A stretch of 64,000 nucleotides of DNA, taken from assembly GCA_907165135.1 (NCBI GenBank), contig OU015566.1, positions 1,614,501 to 1,678,500 of the forward strand, written 5' to 3'. Origin of the DNA: Oikopleura dioica. Lineage: Eukaryota; Chordata; Appendicularia; Copelata; Oikopleuridae. The translations under genes and the position numbers were made by a program. Positions 11,316-23,200 of the stretch are shown piece after piece (within the stretch, counting starts at the first letter, position 1; every line of letters begins with the position of its first letter). The notes below the pieces were generated by a model. The model saw nothing but the letters and a program-made list of their open reading frames with translations. It was not told the origin of the DNA and ran no database searches.

Positions 11316-11573
11316 TTAACGGTACGTCTGCAATAACTCTTGTTCTTTATCAATACAACGACTGATTGATAATGTTTGAGTCCTGTTTGTACCACTAGCA
11401 GATACCCCGTTCCATAATTTATCGCTTCTAGCCAACACCTGATTTTCTCTTCTGGCCAAGTTCGCCGTCAAAGCCAACGCCTCCGACACCAACACCGCCA
11501 ATATTGACTGAAGAACTGTATATAACATTTTCTTGTATTTGACTATTTCTTTAAATCTACCTCTTATTTGCAA
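11316..11573 (-). CDS. Possible small protein gene just inside left TIR
   Basis: A minus-strand frame of up to 85 codons. A Met at about 11528 would start a hydrophobic leader (MLYTVLQSILAVLVSEALAL) that could be a signal peptide or anchor. A GTATCTGC donor near 11401 and an AATCAG acceptor near 11356 would give a short intron. No family is recognised and no copy is seen elsewhere. Confidence 0.3.
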   Translation of the reverse strand: MQIRGRFKEIVKYKKMLYTVLQSILAVLVSEALALTANLARRENQVLARSDKLWNGVSASGTNRTQTLSISRCIDKEQELLQTYR

Positions 11574-11738
11574 TTTTGTCTTTCTTTATTCTCTCTTTTT
11601 TGCTACAAGTTTATGTGTGCTTTTTAATTGATCATTCTTGCGATCTCCGGGACTTTTTATTAATAAAATATTACATGAAAACTGTCCACGGTGGAATTCA
11701 CTATCTCATTTTCTTTTATACTTATGATTTTTTCTAGA

Positions 11739-14700
11739 ATGGGATTACCGCCGTGGCTGGCTAATAATGATCCGTTGAGTCCACCATCCAATGTTGCTTC
11801 CAATTCTTCGACATCTACCTCTGGATTAGAGCGTTTAAATTTACTGTCAGGTGCCAGTTCTCAACGAAAACGCCGGCCATTCGACCACCTTGGTCTCGTT
11901 GAGATACCTACGAAGCGATTTGATGGATTTCCTCTTATTTGTAATCGCTATCAAAACAAGGACAACAAATGTGCTTCTCCTGGCAGTGTCAACAATCCAG
12001 CAATTGAACGACCGCATCTTCATGCAAAAAGAAAAGTTCTTCACCCGCTAAATAACTCTGTGCCCACCACGAAAATTCCGACAAAATCTGATGTTTCCGA
12101 CTATAAGTCAAACGAAACTCCTATTGAGGTGGTGGACTCTAACGCAAATATTGCTGGCGCGGAAGTCATTTGCGAAATTTCTCTTCCGGCTGTTAATTCT
12201 GCATCTTCTATGCAGAATTCTATCGATTCTCCACTTGAACACGATCGTAAATCAATTGAAAATCCTCTCAATGAAGTAAATTCATCGAGTATCGATTCCG
12301 TTACTGCTGTAAATACTACAATACTCGAAACGCAGTCTCTCCCTGCTCCTGAACAAGTTCAACTCGAATCTCAATCATTAACAGTCCCCTCATCTACCTC
12401 TGAAGGCTTTGTCGAAGTCTCAGAGACTAGCCCTACTGTCTCTCCTGCTGATCCGGAAATGGTTGCCTCTGAAAATGTCGCGTGCTCTCCTTATCAAGTA
12501 CTTCCAGTGACTCTTCCGCTGATGTGAACTTAGCTCTTTCACTTGCTGATTCATCAAGATTTCCTACTCCGACACCATCATGCCGCGAAAAGACTGAGAC
12601 GAATAAAGCGTCAAATGTTATTTATCGACATATCGGCCGAGCTACGAATCCTAGCCAGAAGTCTTTACCTAAAGGCTCTCCCAATTGCCTAAAGAAGCTA
12701 ACATTTGTCGCTACTGGAGACGGAGTTAGCCTTAACCGCGACGAATTAAAGGAGCTAATTGTTAAGTTTGGCGGTAAGCTTACTACGCAAATTTCACGTC
12801 AAACAGACTATCTTATTGTTGGTCCGAATAATTCTGGGCAAAAGAAAATACTTGATGCCAGCGAAAAGGGCGTTAAGAAGATAAGCGAGGAACAATTCTT
12901 GGATCTCATTCGTTTCCGGTCTAATGGATCTAATAAGCGCCCTTCTAGCAGCCGACCGCGCGAGACATCTGATACACGGGAGTATGTTCCTCCAATTAAA
13001 TATTCTTCAAATCGTGCTCAGCTTCTCCTCGAAAAAAAATCTGTATTGCTCACAGATGGCAAATCTATAGAACAGTAAGTGCTTCTTTCCTTAAAATTCT
13101 ACAAGTATTATAGGGTTTCTTCGGCAACTGTTTCTCAGGGTTCTTCTTTTTCCGGCATGGAAAAAGCAGTGTATTGGACGGATAAGTACAAACCATCTAT
13201 AAACGATCTTTTCGGGCATTCTCGTAAAGACAGCGCTGTTAACAAGCTTCGTGAATGGCTGCAAGAGTGGCATGACAACCGTGTTCTCGAAAGCAAAGAT
13301 TCCTCTTATCATCCAAAAGGCTCTCCTGGTTCCTATCGCTCTATTCTTTTAACTGGTCCGCCGGGTATTGGAAAAACAACTGCTTCTCATGTGGTGCCGA
13401 AGTCATTGGGAATGCGAGTCATCGAATTTAACAGCTCCGACAAGCGAAATCGAACAAACGTACAAAATGATGTTGCGAGTTCAGTGGATTTTGCTCATAT
13501 TCATTCGATGCTCGATCAATCGGCTTCCTTCTCATGCCCTGGAGAAGTATGTCTTATGGATGAAGTCGATGGAATTGCTGGAAATGAAGATTTCGGCGGG
13601 TTTAATGAACTCAAAAAGCTGCTGAACACTTGTCGTATCCCTATCATAATGATAGCAAATGATAGAGGCAATCCCAACATCCGAGCGCTGATTAAAACCT
13701 GCTATGACCTTGTTTTCCCAACTCCTTCTGAAACAGCAATTTTGGGTATCTTTTCTTTGTCTATTTCTTGTTTTTATTTATTAGGGAGATTGTTTCATAT
13801 TTGCCACAAGGAAAATCTCGATCTGCAGAAGAGTGAACTTACGCTTATTGCAAGGTCGCACAATTACGATTTTCGAAGAATACTTAATACTGTGTTTATG
13901 ATGTCAGCTGACAAACGTCGCATTAACCTCAAAGATGAATCGATGGACAATATTGATCTCAAGAAGTTTCTACCGCTTGATGGTCACCATACGCGCCCTA
14001 AAAGTCCATTTGACGCTTGCAAAAATGTTTTCGATGCCAAATTTTCTCTTGATGAGAAACAAGAATTGTTCTTCAGTGATTACAACCTCCTGCCAAATTT
14101 CGTTTATGAAAATTACGTCAGGGTGAGACCAAGTGACGCCAATGAGATTGTATGACTTTTTTTTCAACAAGTGTTAATATTTATTTTAGGAACACATGCA
14201 ACTCATCTCAAAGTCTGCGAGCGCCATTTCGTCTTCCGATTTAATGAATCCCCTGTCAACGACTTGGAGGCTTTTGCCAGTTATTGGCGCCTTTTCTACA
14301 ATTATTCCCGGTGTGTATCTTCGAGGCTCTTTTGGATACAATCGCATGAAATTTCCCGCCATTTTCGGAAAGCAATCTACTGCTCAGAAGAATCGTCTGA
14401 TTGCAGGTTTGAACTTATTTTATTAAACAAATAATCAATTTGCGCTAAGCTGAGCTCTTGGCCCATCTTTCATACAATTCCTCTCGCAAAATGGATTAAG
14501 CAGTCGCATGGACCTTATTACGTGCTTCCTCCCATCTTTCTGCGAAATCCTTTGCCTTCCACTCGTTTGCGAATCCTCAAATCAAATTCCACGGGGAGGG
14601 AGTCCAAATCGTCAAAGGAATGCTAATCGACAATAGGTATATATATATATTATCCAAATGATATTTTTTCATTATAGAATTACAAAAAACGACATGGACA

Positions 14701-15152
14701 ATCTCCTGGAGCTAAATCATTGGCCGAATCAAAGGCATTTGCTTTTTCGTGTATTACCTTCGGTCAAAAGCTCCCTGACAAAAATTTGCAATAAGTCGGA
14801 AGGAATATTGCCCTATCTTGTCGATACTAATGCTCCTCAAAAGAAGAAAACCTCGTCGCTTAAATCCATCTCTTTGGCTATCGAGAAAGAAGGGTACTTT
14901 CGTTTCTTACTTAAGTTTTTCTGAAAAAATACTTGCTTAAGAGAAAACTCTGCAAATGCAGCGGATTCTGGCGAAAATATATCAAATTGGATGACGAAAG
15001 CGCAGGCAAAAATGAATGAGATGACGAAAACTAAAAAGTCGGCCGTAGAAATACAGCAAAAACGAAAGAAAGAAGAAAGAAGACAAAAAGAATTGTCTTC
15101 CATGGAAAAGTATCTGAAAAGAAGAAGCAAAATTTTGAATGATGAACAATAA
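11739..15152 (+). CDS. RFC1: Replication factor C large subunit (RFC1-like)
   Basis: Large subunit of the clamp loader that opens and loads PCNA at primer-template junctions in the nucleus. The start at 11739 follows directly on a TTTTCTAG acceptor, which may be a trans-splice site. A disordered Ser/Thr-rich N-terminus is followed by a BRCT domain (about 12700-12910, KLTFVATGDGVSLNRDELKE). The AAA+ module comes next, with TDKYKP, the Walker A GPPGIGKTT (about 13353) and the Walker B-like CLMDEVDG (about 13550). The C-terminal helical region from 14190 has WRLLPVIGAF and PGVYLRG, and a basic tail ends at 15150-15152. Introns are mostly 40-60 nt. Near 12478-12527 the frame shifts without room for an intron, splitting the disordered N-terminus from the BRCT part. 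Domain order is as in eukaryotic RFC1, though the protein is probably shorter than the animal one. Confidence 0.88.
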
Positions 15153-15516
15153 TTATTTTCTATTTAAGTTTTATTATTTGAATAAATTGAAATCATTATT
15201 AAAAGCTTCACGGTGAATTCAAATTCAAATGAATTAATTCATTTCTGTCTTATTTCGTCTCTACGACTGTCGATGGATACCCTTAATTACACCACTGCAG
15301 GTTAATATCATAAACTTTCACTCATGTTATCTAAAGCGACTTGCTCCATAGTAAGAATAAACTCCTGCTTTGCATCAAGTCGATATTTTGAATCTACCCC
15401 TGCATTTATATTTTGCGTGTATCATTTACAGATAAATCATAATTAAATCTGTTTCTTTTTATTTGATATTTAATCACAGATATCCTCGATTTTTTTCTCC
15501 TCGATATGCTCTCTTC
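15153..15516. other. Short convergent intergenic stretch
   Basis: The AT-rich 3' flanks of RFC1 and of the minus-strand gene at 15517. No further feature seen. Confidence 0.5.
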
Positions 15517-16644
15517 TTATTCGCTTTGGGAGGACGACTTCCTTATTCGAATATTTCGTTGGGTCGTAGCACCAGAATGTGCTAAATTCTGGCTTCTTCT
15601 GGTTGCGCTTTTTGCTTCCCGTTCCTTTCGTTTTTTCCTTTCAAGTTTCGTTTCATTGGCATAAATAACCCGTTCTCGTTCAGCATTCTTCGCCATCCTC
15701 AACCACGATTCGTAATAATTTTTATGGAATTCACACGGAGGGGTTCCTAAGATGCGTGTTAAATGTCTAATCGACGTTAGTATTGAATTGAATTTACCTT
15801 CCCACGGGCCTAAGTTGCCTTTCATGACTATTATTGTTTCGTATTCCATGCAGCAGGGTAGCTTTCGTTCCTCATCTTCAGCGTCTTAAATATAATCTTG
15901 CCGTTTGTGCCAAAAGAAAGAGGGCTTATCTTCCCAACTCGATATTAAAGCTGCGAAGACAAGTCCGAATCGGATGCTTTGTTATTATGAGCCTCACCGA
16001 TGTCTACGTTCATTGATGCTTCGACGTCTTGCATATCGGCTTTCTCCAAAACAACTTCGTTGCGAAGATACCCATTAACATCAGCTTGTTTCTTTTCTCT
16101 CGCGTTTGTGATGAGTGATCCAACCGCCGGGTCATCTTGATTTTTTCCTCGTTTGAAACAAAATTTATCATACCTTGCCATAACTGGTCGATTGAATCCA
16201 TAGATGTTTGCGACGCATTGATGATCGGGTCTACATTGGCACCCTCGTTCATACTGATTTAATTGTAAGGCTACGGTAGGTGTTCATTTGAAAAGGTACC
16301 TGCTCAATGAAGAATTTTTGTCCGCCGTGGCTGACGTCGATGGCCGATCTAAGGCTTCTGCAGCTATTTCACTGTCATCTATTCGGGCGTTTTCTTTTAA
16401 AAATTAAACCTAAATGACTGTGTATTATTTTTACCAAAATAATCGTCATTGAAGTCATTGTCGAACTGGGAGCTCCAAAATCTGCGTCTTCAGCGGCTAA
16501 TTCAGAGCCATTTTTTCTGTCGTGTTTTTCTAAAGGCATTTGTTACGAAGGACTTCGATTAATCCTTACCAAAGTAACTGTCATCGAAAATCTTGTCGAA
16601 CTGGGAGCCCCAAAATTACCAGATGCAAGAGATCTCTGTGACAT
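15517..16644 (-). CDS. Unidentified charged, multi-exon protein
   Basis: The likely start at 16644 opens a short exon with SGNFGAPSSTRFSMTVTL. A second exon near 16530-16442 repeats almost the same words (ADFGAPSSTMTSMTIIL), so the N-terminus was built by exon duplication. Further exons are about 16400-16312 (Ser/Ala-rich), 16255-16174 (NEGANVDPIINASQTSMDSI), about 16140-15960 (acidic), and 15870-15517. The last exon has WEGKFNSILTSIRHLTRILG and a Lys/Arg-rich end. Introns are 38-60 nt. It could be a nuclear or DNA-associated protein given its basic tail, but no family is recognised. Confidence 0.5.
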
Positions 16645-17206
16645 ATTTAAAAAATGAATCCGAATGAAGCAGTCGCTCTTGTGACAACTCACCTCGTGTC
16701 AAAATTTACTTATTGCTCGCGCCGTCTTAAAAATGTCGGTCAGACTTGCCTCGATATTTCATTGACGCAACAACGGGTTCGAATCGAATCATTAACATTA
16801 TTTAGTTATTTTTATTTTTCGTTAAGGGGAAACGAAGATAAAATTAAAAAGACTACAGGGGCTTTAATTCCTTCATCTTATACGGTCTTTTTTGTTTTGT
16901 TAGGTTCGATAGCAAACTCATAATACCAGCGCTTTCTTGGGAATGCTCTTCGATCTCACTAATCATAGTAATTGAAATCATCTCTCTCGTTAAAGGCAAA
17001 ACGAAAACAAATTTAAAAGGGGGACCATAAGGCCTTCTATTACCCAATCTAAATATTTTTTAAAACTTTGCTTGGTGTGATAAAATACGTATTAAATCGA
17101 AGCGGGTTTGACACACAAGATCGCTACAATGCTTAACAATCGTAATTCACTTTATTGTAATTTATTGTGATAAGCGCAGTTCATTGTGCATACAGTAAAA
17201 TTATTT
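16645..17206. other. Stretch without a supported gene
   Basis: Holds an 89-codon plus-strand frame (16654-16923) and a 64-codon minus frame (16853-17047), overlapping each other. Neither has motifs or splice context. No other structure seen. Confidence 0.4.
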
Positions 17207-17840
17207 TCATCTACTTCTTGTCCAATAGTTGGTGCACGTATTCGTCTTTATAAAAATAATTTTATCTAAAATAGCAATTATCGAACTAACCAAAACTTTG
17301 ATCATCGAAACTGTCCAGTGAATTTTGTGATGCTGTGCCTTGATTCGCTTGAGTACTAAATTTTCTGAATAAAATTGATTAAGCTTAAAAATATCACTTT
17401 TGTTCGTCGAGATTATGTTTTTGTGTAGTGTTTTCTCCAAGCACCGCTGCGATGGCATCTTAATAGCGTAATTTAATTAAGGCCATGTGATCATCTTGAA
17501 ACGTATATCAATTTTACCCATTTGAAAGCTGTTTCGTGCTGCAGCGGAAACACTTCTCTGTACTGTAGGTCAGCATAGTTCTTCTGTTTATGACAAAACC
17601 TATTTTTATCCGACTTACTAATCATTGACTATTGCTTATAAATATTGCTCGAGGGATGCTGACCAAAGCTTGTTGCCTTGTTCTTCCATGATTCTCGAAG
17701 AAAACAAAATCTCTGGTGCGCTGCTTGGAAAAATACTCTTTTGTTGCTGCCACAAAATTAATTTGTGTTTGCCTGCAAAGTGCGCCATCTAGGTAGCCAA
17801 TAGAATTTGAGTAAAGAAGAAAAATTTGCTCTCTTTTCAA
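17207..17840 (-). CDS. Possible two-exon gene, unidentified
   Basis: The block 17840-17622 encodes an aromatic, basic sequence (ATKEYFSKQRTRDFVFFENH), and 17458-17207 encodes a second Ile/Lys-rich block. The region between has no clean GT-AG pair that I can fix, so they may be separate or non-coding. Composition is only moderately coding-like. Confidence 0.25.
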
Positions 17841-18064
17841 GACGAGCTGAGAACCATAAACTTAAAAATTGAAAGATAAAACAAATATTTAAGGGATTTT
17901 AACATAATCGATAACTAAGATTATTTATTTCTATTTGTGAGTTTGATAATATTCCTCATTAAAATATCATTCTGACATTTTTAAACACCCTGAAAGTCAT
18001 GCACCTTGCATAATGGCGGCAAATCACCATTTTATTAACGTTCCATTTGTTTCTAATAAATATA

Positions 18065-18079
18065 GCACGCGGAGCGTGC
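18065..18079 (+). repeat. Internal palindrome copy (GGA centre)
   Basis: GCACGCGGAGCGTGC, preceded by TTTCTAATAAATATA as in the TIR copies. It lies in the spacer between two minus-strand genes. Confidence 0.85.
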
Positions 18080-18291
18080 AATAAAATGATCTTTTAATCT
18101 AGCTTTTTTATTTTTTTTTTTTAACTGTAGTTTAACTCGTGCGATTATTGCTCTACAGAAAGCTATTTTGCCCTGCTTTATTTTCGATATCGGCTTTGTT
18201 GAAATAAAATTTTTTCGAAATATGAATCTATGACAATCTCATTGTTGATTTTAAAATTTGCCTTTTATTTCTAGTTTCTAAATTGTCAGTT

Positions 18292-19294
18292 TTAATACAG
18301 GGCAATAATATCTTTGCTGGTAAATTTCTTTCGGCAGGTTGGGCAGGATTCAGCGCGGGTTTTTATTGTCTTGTCAAGACAGGCTCTGCAGAAGATATGT
18401 CCGCATTTGATGGTGTGCCGCTTGACTTCCTTGCCATCGTATTTCCTCATGCAGACTGAGCAGCTTTTGATTGGGTCTGAAATTCGTAATTAATTTTTGA
18501 TACATGACTTGTTACTCTTAAATTTATCGTTACGTACCTACGATATCAAGCTCGTCTCCCATCTTCTCGTAAATATCTGGAATCGAATTTTTGATTTGGC
18601 GTAAGCCCGCTTTGCATTTTTCGACTTCCCTTTCGTGGTATTTGAGCCTTTTTTCATAGACTCCTTGAAGTCGATAGACCTCAATGAATCGCTCTGTTTC
18701 ATTGTCTTTTGATATTAATAAAGTATGCCTTTTATTAAATCAATTCAAAAAATATTAATATCATTCCTGTTTGCGCCGCTTTCTTTGCCTGATTGCAGCA
18801 TCCCGGGCGGCAATGAAAATTGAAAACTGACAAGTCGTTCGCTCCGCAACTTTTTTGCGGACAAAAAAGTTTTGCATCTGACACTTCTTCGGCGTAGTTT
18901 CCGCTTATGTCGTACCATTCGACGCTTTTAATGGTTATTCAATGAATATATGACTTTTTTTTTATGTGATTCATAACCATGTCAATTGAGGCAGTACGTC
19001 GCATTGTCATTTGTCATCATGATGAGCGTAACTGAGGCGCATTTTTCTGTTCCGGGACCCGAGCGATCGTACTCTTCTTGTAGGTTACAATTACAAGCCA
19101 ACATTATATCTGCGTGTTATTAAAAAGTCTGATTTTCTTTGGTTATTCGGCCAATATAATTTTCGTCAATTTTGATAAATTGATTGGCCTGTAACTGTGA
19201 CCTGTCCTGTTGCGGGAGCTAGAATTTCCATTTGACACGCACCCACATTTCCTGGTGAGGCTATGAATTCTGGGCCTATTTTGAGACGATGCAT
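18292..19294 (-). CDS. RING-finger protein (putative E3 ubiquitin ligase) A
   Basis: The start at 19294 (MHRLKIGPEF) opens exon 1. The exon near 19106-18985 holds LACNCNLQEEYDRSGPG, and one near 18930-18770 holds a Cys/His-rich block (LFCPQKSCG ... HCRPGCCNQAKK). A coiled-coil-like exon follows at about 18715-18545 (ERFIEVYRLQGVYEKRLKYH). The final exon is a classical C3HC4 RING: CSVC, CGHIFCRAC and CPTCRKKF, with TAA at 18292-18294. Introns are about 40-60 nt. The RING predicts E2 binding and ubiquitin transfer. Substrate unknown. Confidence 0.75.
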
Positions 19295-19299
19295 TCTAA

Positions 19300-20279
19300 A
19301 AAAAATAAAGTCTTTCATTTAATCATAAAGATCGGTTAAATTTTTTCCAGATCGACTTTGCTGTTATAAAATAAACTGACCAGAAAAATATAGACTAAGA
19401 ATTAAAAAAGTCTGGCACACTGTCTCGAAAAAATGTAGGTCAGGCGGTCGCCCTTATTCACTCATACTCTTTTGGTTTTCACCATTAAGAGACCCGTCTC
19501 AGGTGGCCGCCTGGGTTCAGCGGCCATTTTGTGATTCATTTTGATTCAACGCAACCAAATTTGAGTTTCAAATTCTAAAATTTTTAAAATGTTGATAAAA
19601 ATCGCTGTGAGATCTATTCTAGCAAGTTCTAGCTATTCTCTTTTATATTACGCTTTTGATGGACGACTCACAATCTATTTTCTCTTTTATTTTTTTTCTA
19701 GATGCTATAGGCGATTTATCGCGCTTATTTGCGATGCGCTTCTTGTCAAGTCTAGAAACTCCTTTCTGGGCGGTCGTTATGGCGCGCGCGGCTCGAGTCG
19801 CCGCTCTTCGGAAATGTTGGTCATGCGGTTTCGTCCTGGGTTCTCCTGTACGTCGCTCTTATTGGCTGTTTGTTTCCGGCAGTGAAACCAAAGAGAACTT
19901 TTTCGGAAGATAATCTAGAGAAATGACTGATGAAGATTTTTTCTGATAAGCCTATTCCTTACTGTCATCATGTCTTGAAGTTTATTATTCATTAAATTCT
20001 AGCAATTTTGCATCTTCTGTTACCGTATTTTCTTTTTAAATTCTAACCTAAATCCTGCAACAAATATTTCTGTCTCCTTTAATCTTATATATCGATTATT
20101 TCCTTGAAAATATCACACGACATTATTATTTCTTTATTACTATAATCAATTTTTTAATTTTGAGTCAAATTCAATTCCTCAGTCCTTCAAGCGAAGTACA
20201 AAATTGGGTCGTGAGAGTAGGCGACCAGCGTTAATTTTTTTCAGGTCTTACTGTTAGTCTTCGTTGATTTCGGGCTTTG
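19300..20279. other. Intergenic stretch upstream of the transposase
   Basis: Between the divergent starts of the RING gene and the transposase gene. Two overlapping plus-strand frames (19589-19885 and 19656-19913) are open but hydrophobic and compositionally poor. This region probably holds both promoters. No clear motif seen. Confidence 0.4.
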
Positions 20280-23200
20280 ATGAGTCGAAATAAAAAATAC
20301 TCCCATGTCGGCGGAGGCGTTACGAATTCTGACGATTCAAGTGAAGAAGAAGATAGAACCTCATCGTTGTTACAAACACGAGTAATTGAAGACAATCATT
20401 ATTCCGTGTTTGTTATATATTTAGAGAACGACTTCTAACCTGGAATCGTCTGCCACAAAAAAACCTTTAAAAAGAGGCCCGCTGTCGCCTGCTACTCTTT
20501 CGGTTTACTGAAATAGATTTGCACTTGCTCAGAAATTTATCTAGGATTCTTTACGTCCCAAAGCTAAGAAAACATCGGCTCAATCAAAAAACGACAAGAA
20601 GAATGAAAGGTCGCAGCGTCCAATGTCCACGAATCCGTCGTCCACACAAGACTCGACTCCTAAAAGAGCTCATTTGTCGTCAACTTCTTCTGTGGTTTTT
20701 TGTCGAACATTTGGACGTATTAAGAATGTTATTTAGGTTTCCCGTGGTACAGCTAAGAAGATCGTTGCTGAACCGAAAAATGACCATGTTGCCAATTCTT
20801 CTGGGGCAAAGTCGCCGTTAGTGACAAACTCGCCCTTTAAAAGGGCCTCCACGTCGACCGCTTCTTTGCAGGTACTTTGAAGGTCATTTGCCTTTTTCTG
20901 AATAAATTTTCTAGGGTTCTTTCCGCGAAACAACCAAAAAAATAGCACTTGAAATGAAGAATGACATGCAAAAGACTGCAAAGCAGCCCTCGAAGGTCAA
21001 CATGAAAGAAGCGCGTGCTCGTAGACTTCCTAAACCCGATTTCGAAGGATTTGAGGATTTATCGATAACTCCAATTAAAAAGGTATTTAAATAAATGGTC
21101 TTGCTTCAAAGTGTTTTTCTATAAGTTTATTGCACGCGGAGCGTGCTCATTTGAAACAGTTTAGTGTGAATAAGATTTTTGTTCTTCAAATTGAGTGAAT
21201 GAACTGAGTTGATAAAAATTTCCATACTTATTTTTGTTTTTAGGCTCCTGTTAGTCAAACAAGCGTATCTGGGACGATTTCGAAGAGAAAACCTTTACCA
21301 GCAGCGAATATCCCTTCTTCTGGTAACCAAGCGATGGGCGAAAAGTCGGTCACTTTTCCTGATATTGATGCGAACTTGTCTCATACGAATTCATCGCGAA
21401 TGGCCGACGCATTGTCTGAGTTGTCAATTAACCGGGTGACTGCGAGCGCTGACGAAAGAACTCACGAATCGGATGGAGAATTTATTGGTGAAAGTCGATC
21501 GACTCTTGACAAAGGCCAGAATAATGGAAAAGCCTTGGTTCTGGATGTTAGCACTTCACTGCACAAGACACCCGGATACCGAAGAGCGAAATATAATTCT
21601 ACTATTGCTGTATTATCGAAAAATCGCAACGCTCTCATGTCATCTACATCGAAAATTATGTCATTAAGCGATCAAGTAGAGAAAGAGAAGAAAGAACAAT
21701 CTGTTCCCGATGCGGTTCCGCTCCCAACCACCCTGCCAAATGAAGTTTTGGATTTTGACCTTGATCAAAATCTTGCGAGCGATAACTTCTCTGGACATAA
21801 AAATGACTACGAACCAAGCGATCTTCCTCGAAACGCTGATGGCAATGGCACGGGCAGCGGTGATGGCAACGGTACGGGCAGCGGTGATGGCGGAGCTACG
21901 GGCAGCGGTGATGGCAGAGCTACGGGCAGCGGTGATGGCAATGGCACGGGCAGCGGTGATGGCAACGGTACGGGCAGCGGTGATGGCAGAGCTACGGGCA
22001 GCGGTGATGGCAGAGCTACGGGCAGCGGTGATGGCAGAGCTACGGGCGACGGTGATGGCAGAGCTACGGGCGACGGTGATGGCAGAGCTACGGGCGACGG
22101 TGATGGTGAAGAAGTTCATCCATTTTGTAGGCCGCTGACTAAAGATGAAGACATGATTCCAGATCCCGATGACTTTGAAAATGCCGCGGGAAATAAAGAA
22201 GGCGCTGTTGGCGGACGCAATCAGCAGATAAAAATCGACGTAGATGTTCCACGAATGAGCATACATTCCTTCATATCAAACCAGGGAAATCCGTCATTGT
22301 ATATGGTGTTTCATGTGCCAATTAAAGATCTCCCTGATTCAATGATAAACCAGCGACAGCCCAAGCAGAGAAACACGAAAACTTGGCATTCTATCAAAAA
22401 TAAGCGTCGACAAAACTGGGAGAAGAAACAGAAAGAAGTTCAAAGGTGCGAGCCTGCGACAACAGTACCGCTTTACTTTCTTTTCCAGCGAAATAGGATC
22501 ACCCAAAAGTAAGAATAGTTTTTGTTATATTGGTCTATGGCTGCTTTTAGTGTTGACGGAAGCATTTCGTACTCGATGAAATGCAGCAAATGCTCTGCGA
22601 GGCAGACCTTCTACGCGCCAGAAATCTTATTCATCAAAGGAAAAAAGAAAGGAGATTTCGATGTCAACCCAGACTACAGTCATTGCTTCTTCGATACCGC
22701 TAAAACAGAGCCAATGTCGACCTTCTGTCGCCCACCGCAGCCACAATATCATGACTGTAGTGGTTTATCATTTGATGAAGCAGGAGAGGAAGTCTACGAG
22801 CGTAATGTTCTGGTAAGTTTAACATTTTTTTAAAATTTTTTAACGCTTGATTAAAGAAACTGGTGCACGACGTTGGGTTGGGTGTGAAACCAGACATGCT
22901 GAAAACACTCACTGAAAACGTTCAACGAACTTTTCCCGGCTGGAGTCCAAAGAAAAGTCCAGAAGTATATGCTCGCACCCTAACGCAATCCAGATATCGT
23001 CTAAAACAACGGATCTTAGATGATTTTAAAACTCCCGACGATCTTTGCAAGTTGGTGCCGCAACTCTACTCCGACCTTCCTCACTTGTTAACGACTGACA
23101 AAAACAACATGATGGAATCACGATGGCCTTTATTCCAGTCCCGAAAATGTCTGATCGGTAAGCCGCGCAAAATATTCCTTTTCTATTTCTAATCTTTATG

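Noticed and set aside
21664-22266. 200-codon minus-strand ORF
   Set aside because: It is antisense to the 24-bp minisatellite. The frame is open only because of the repeat.
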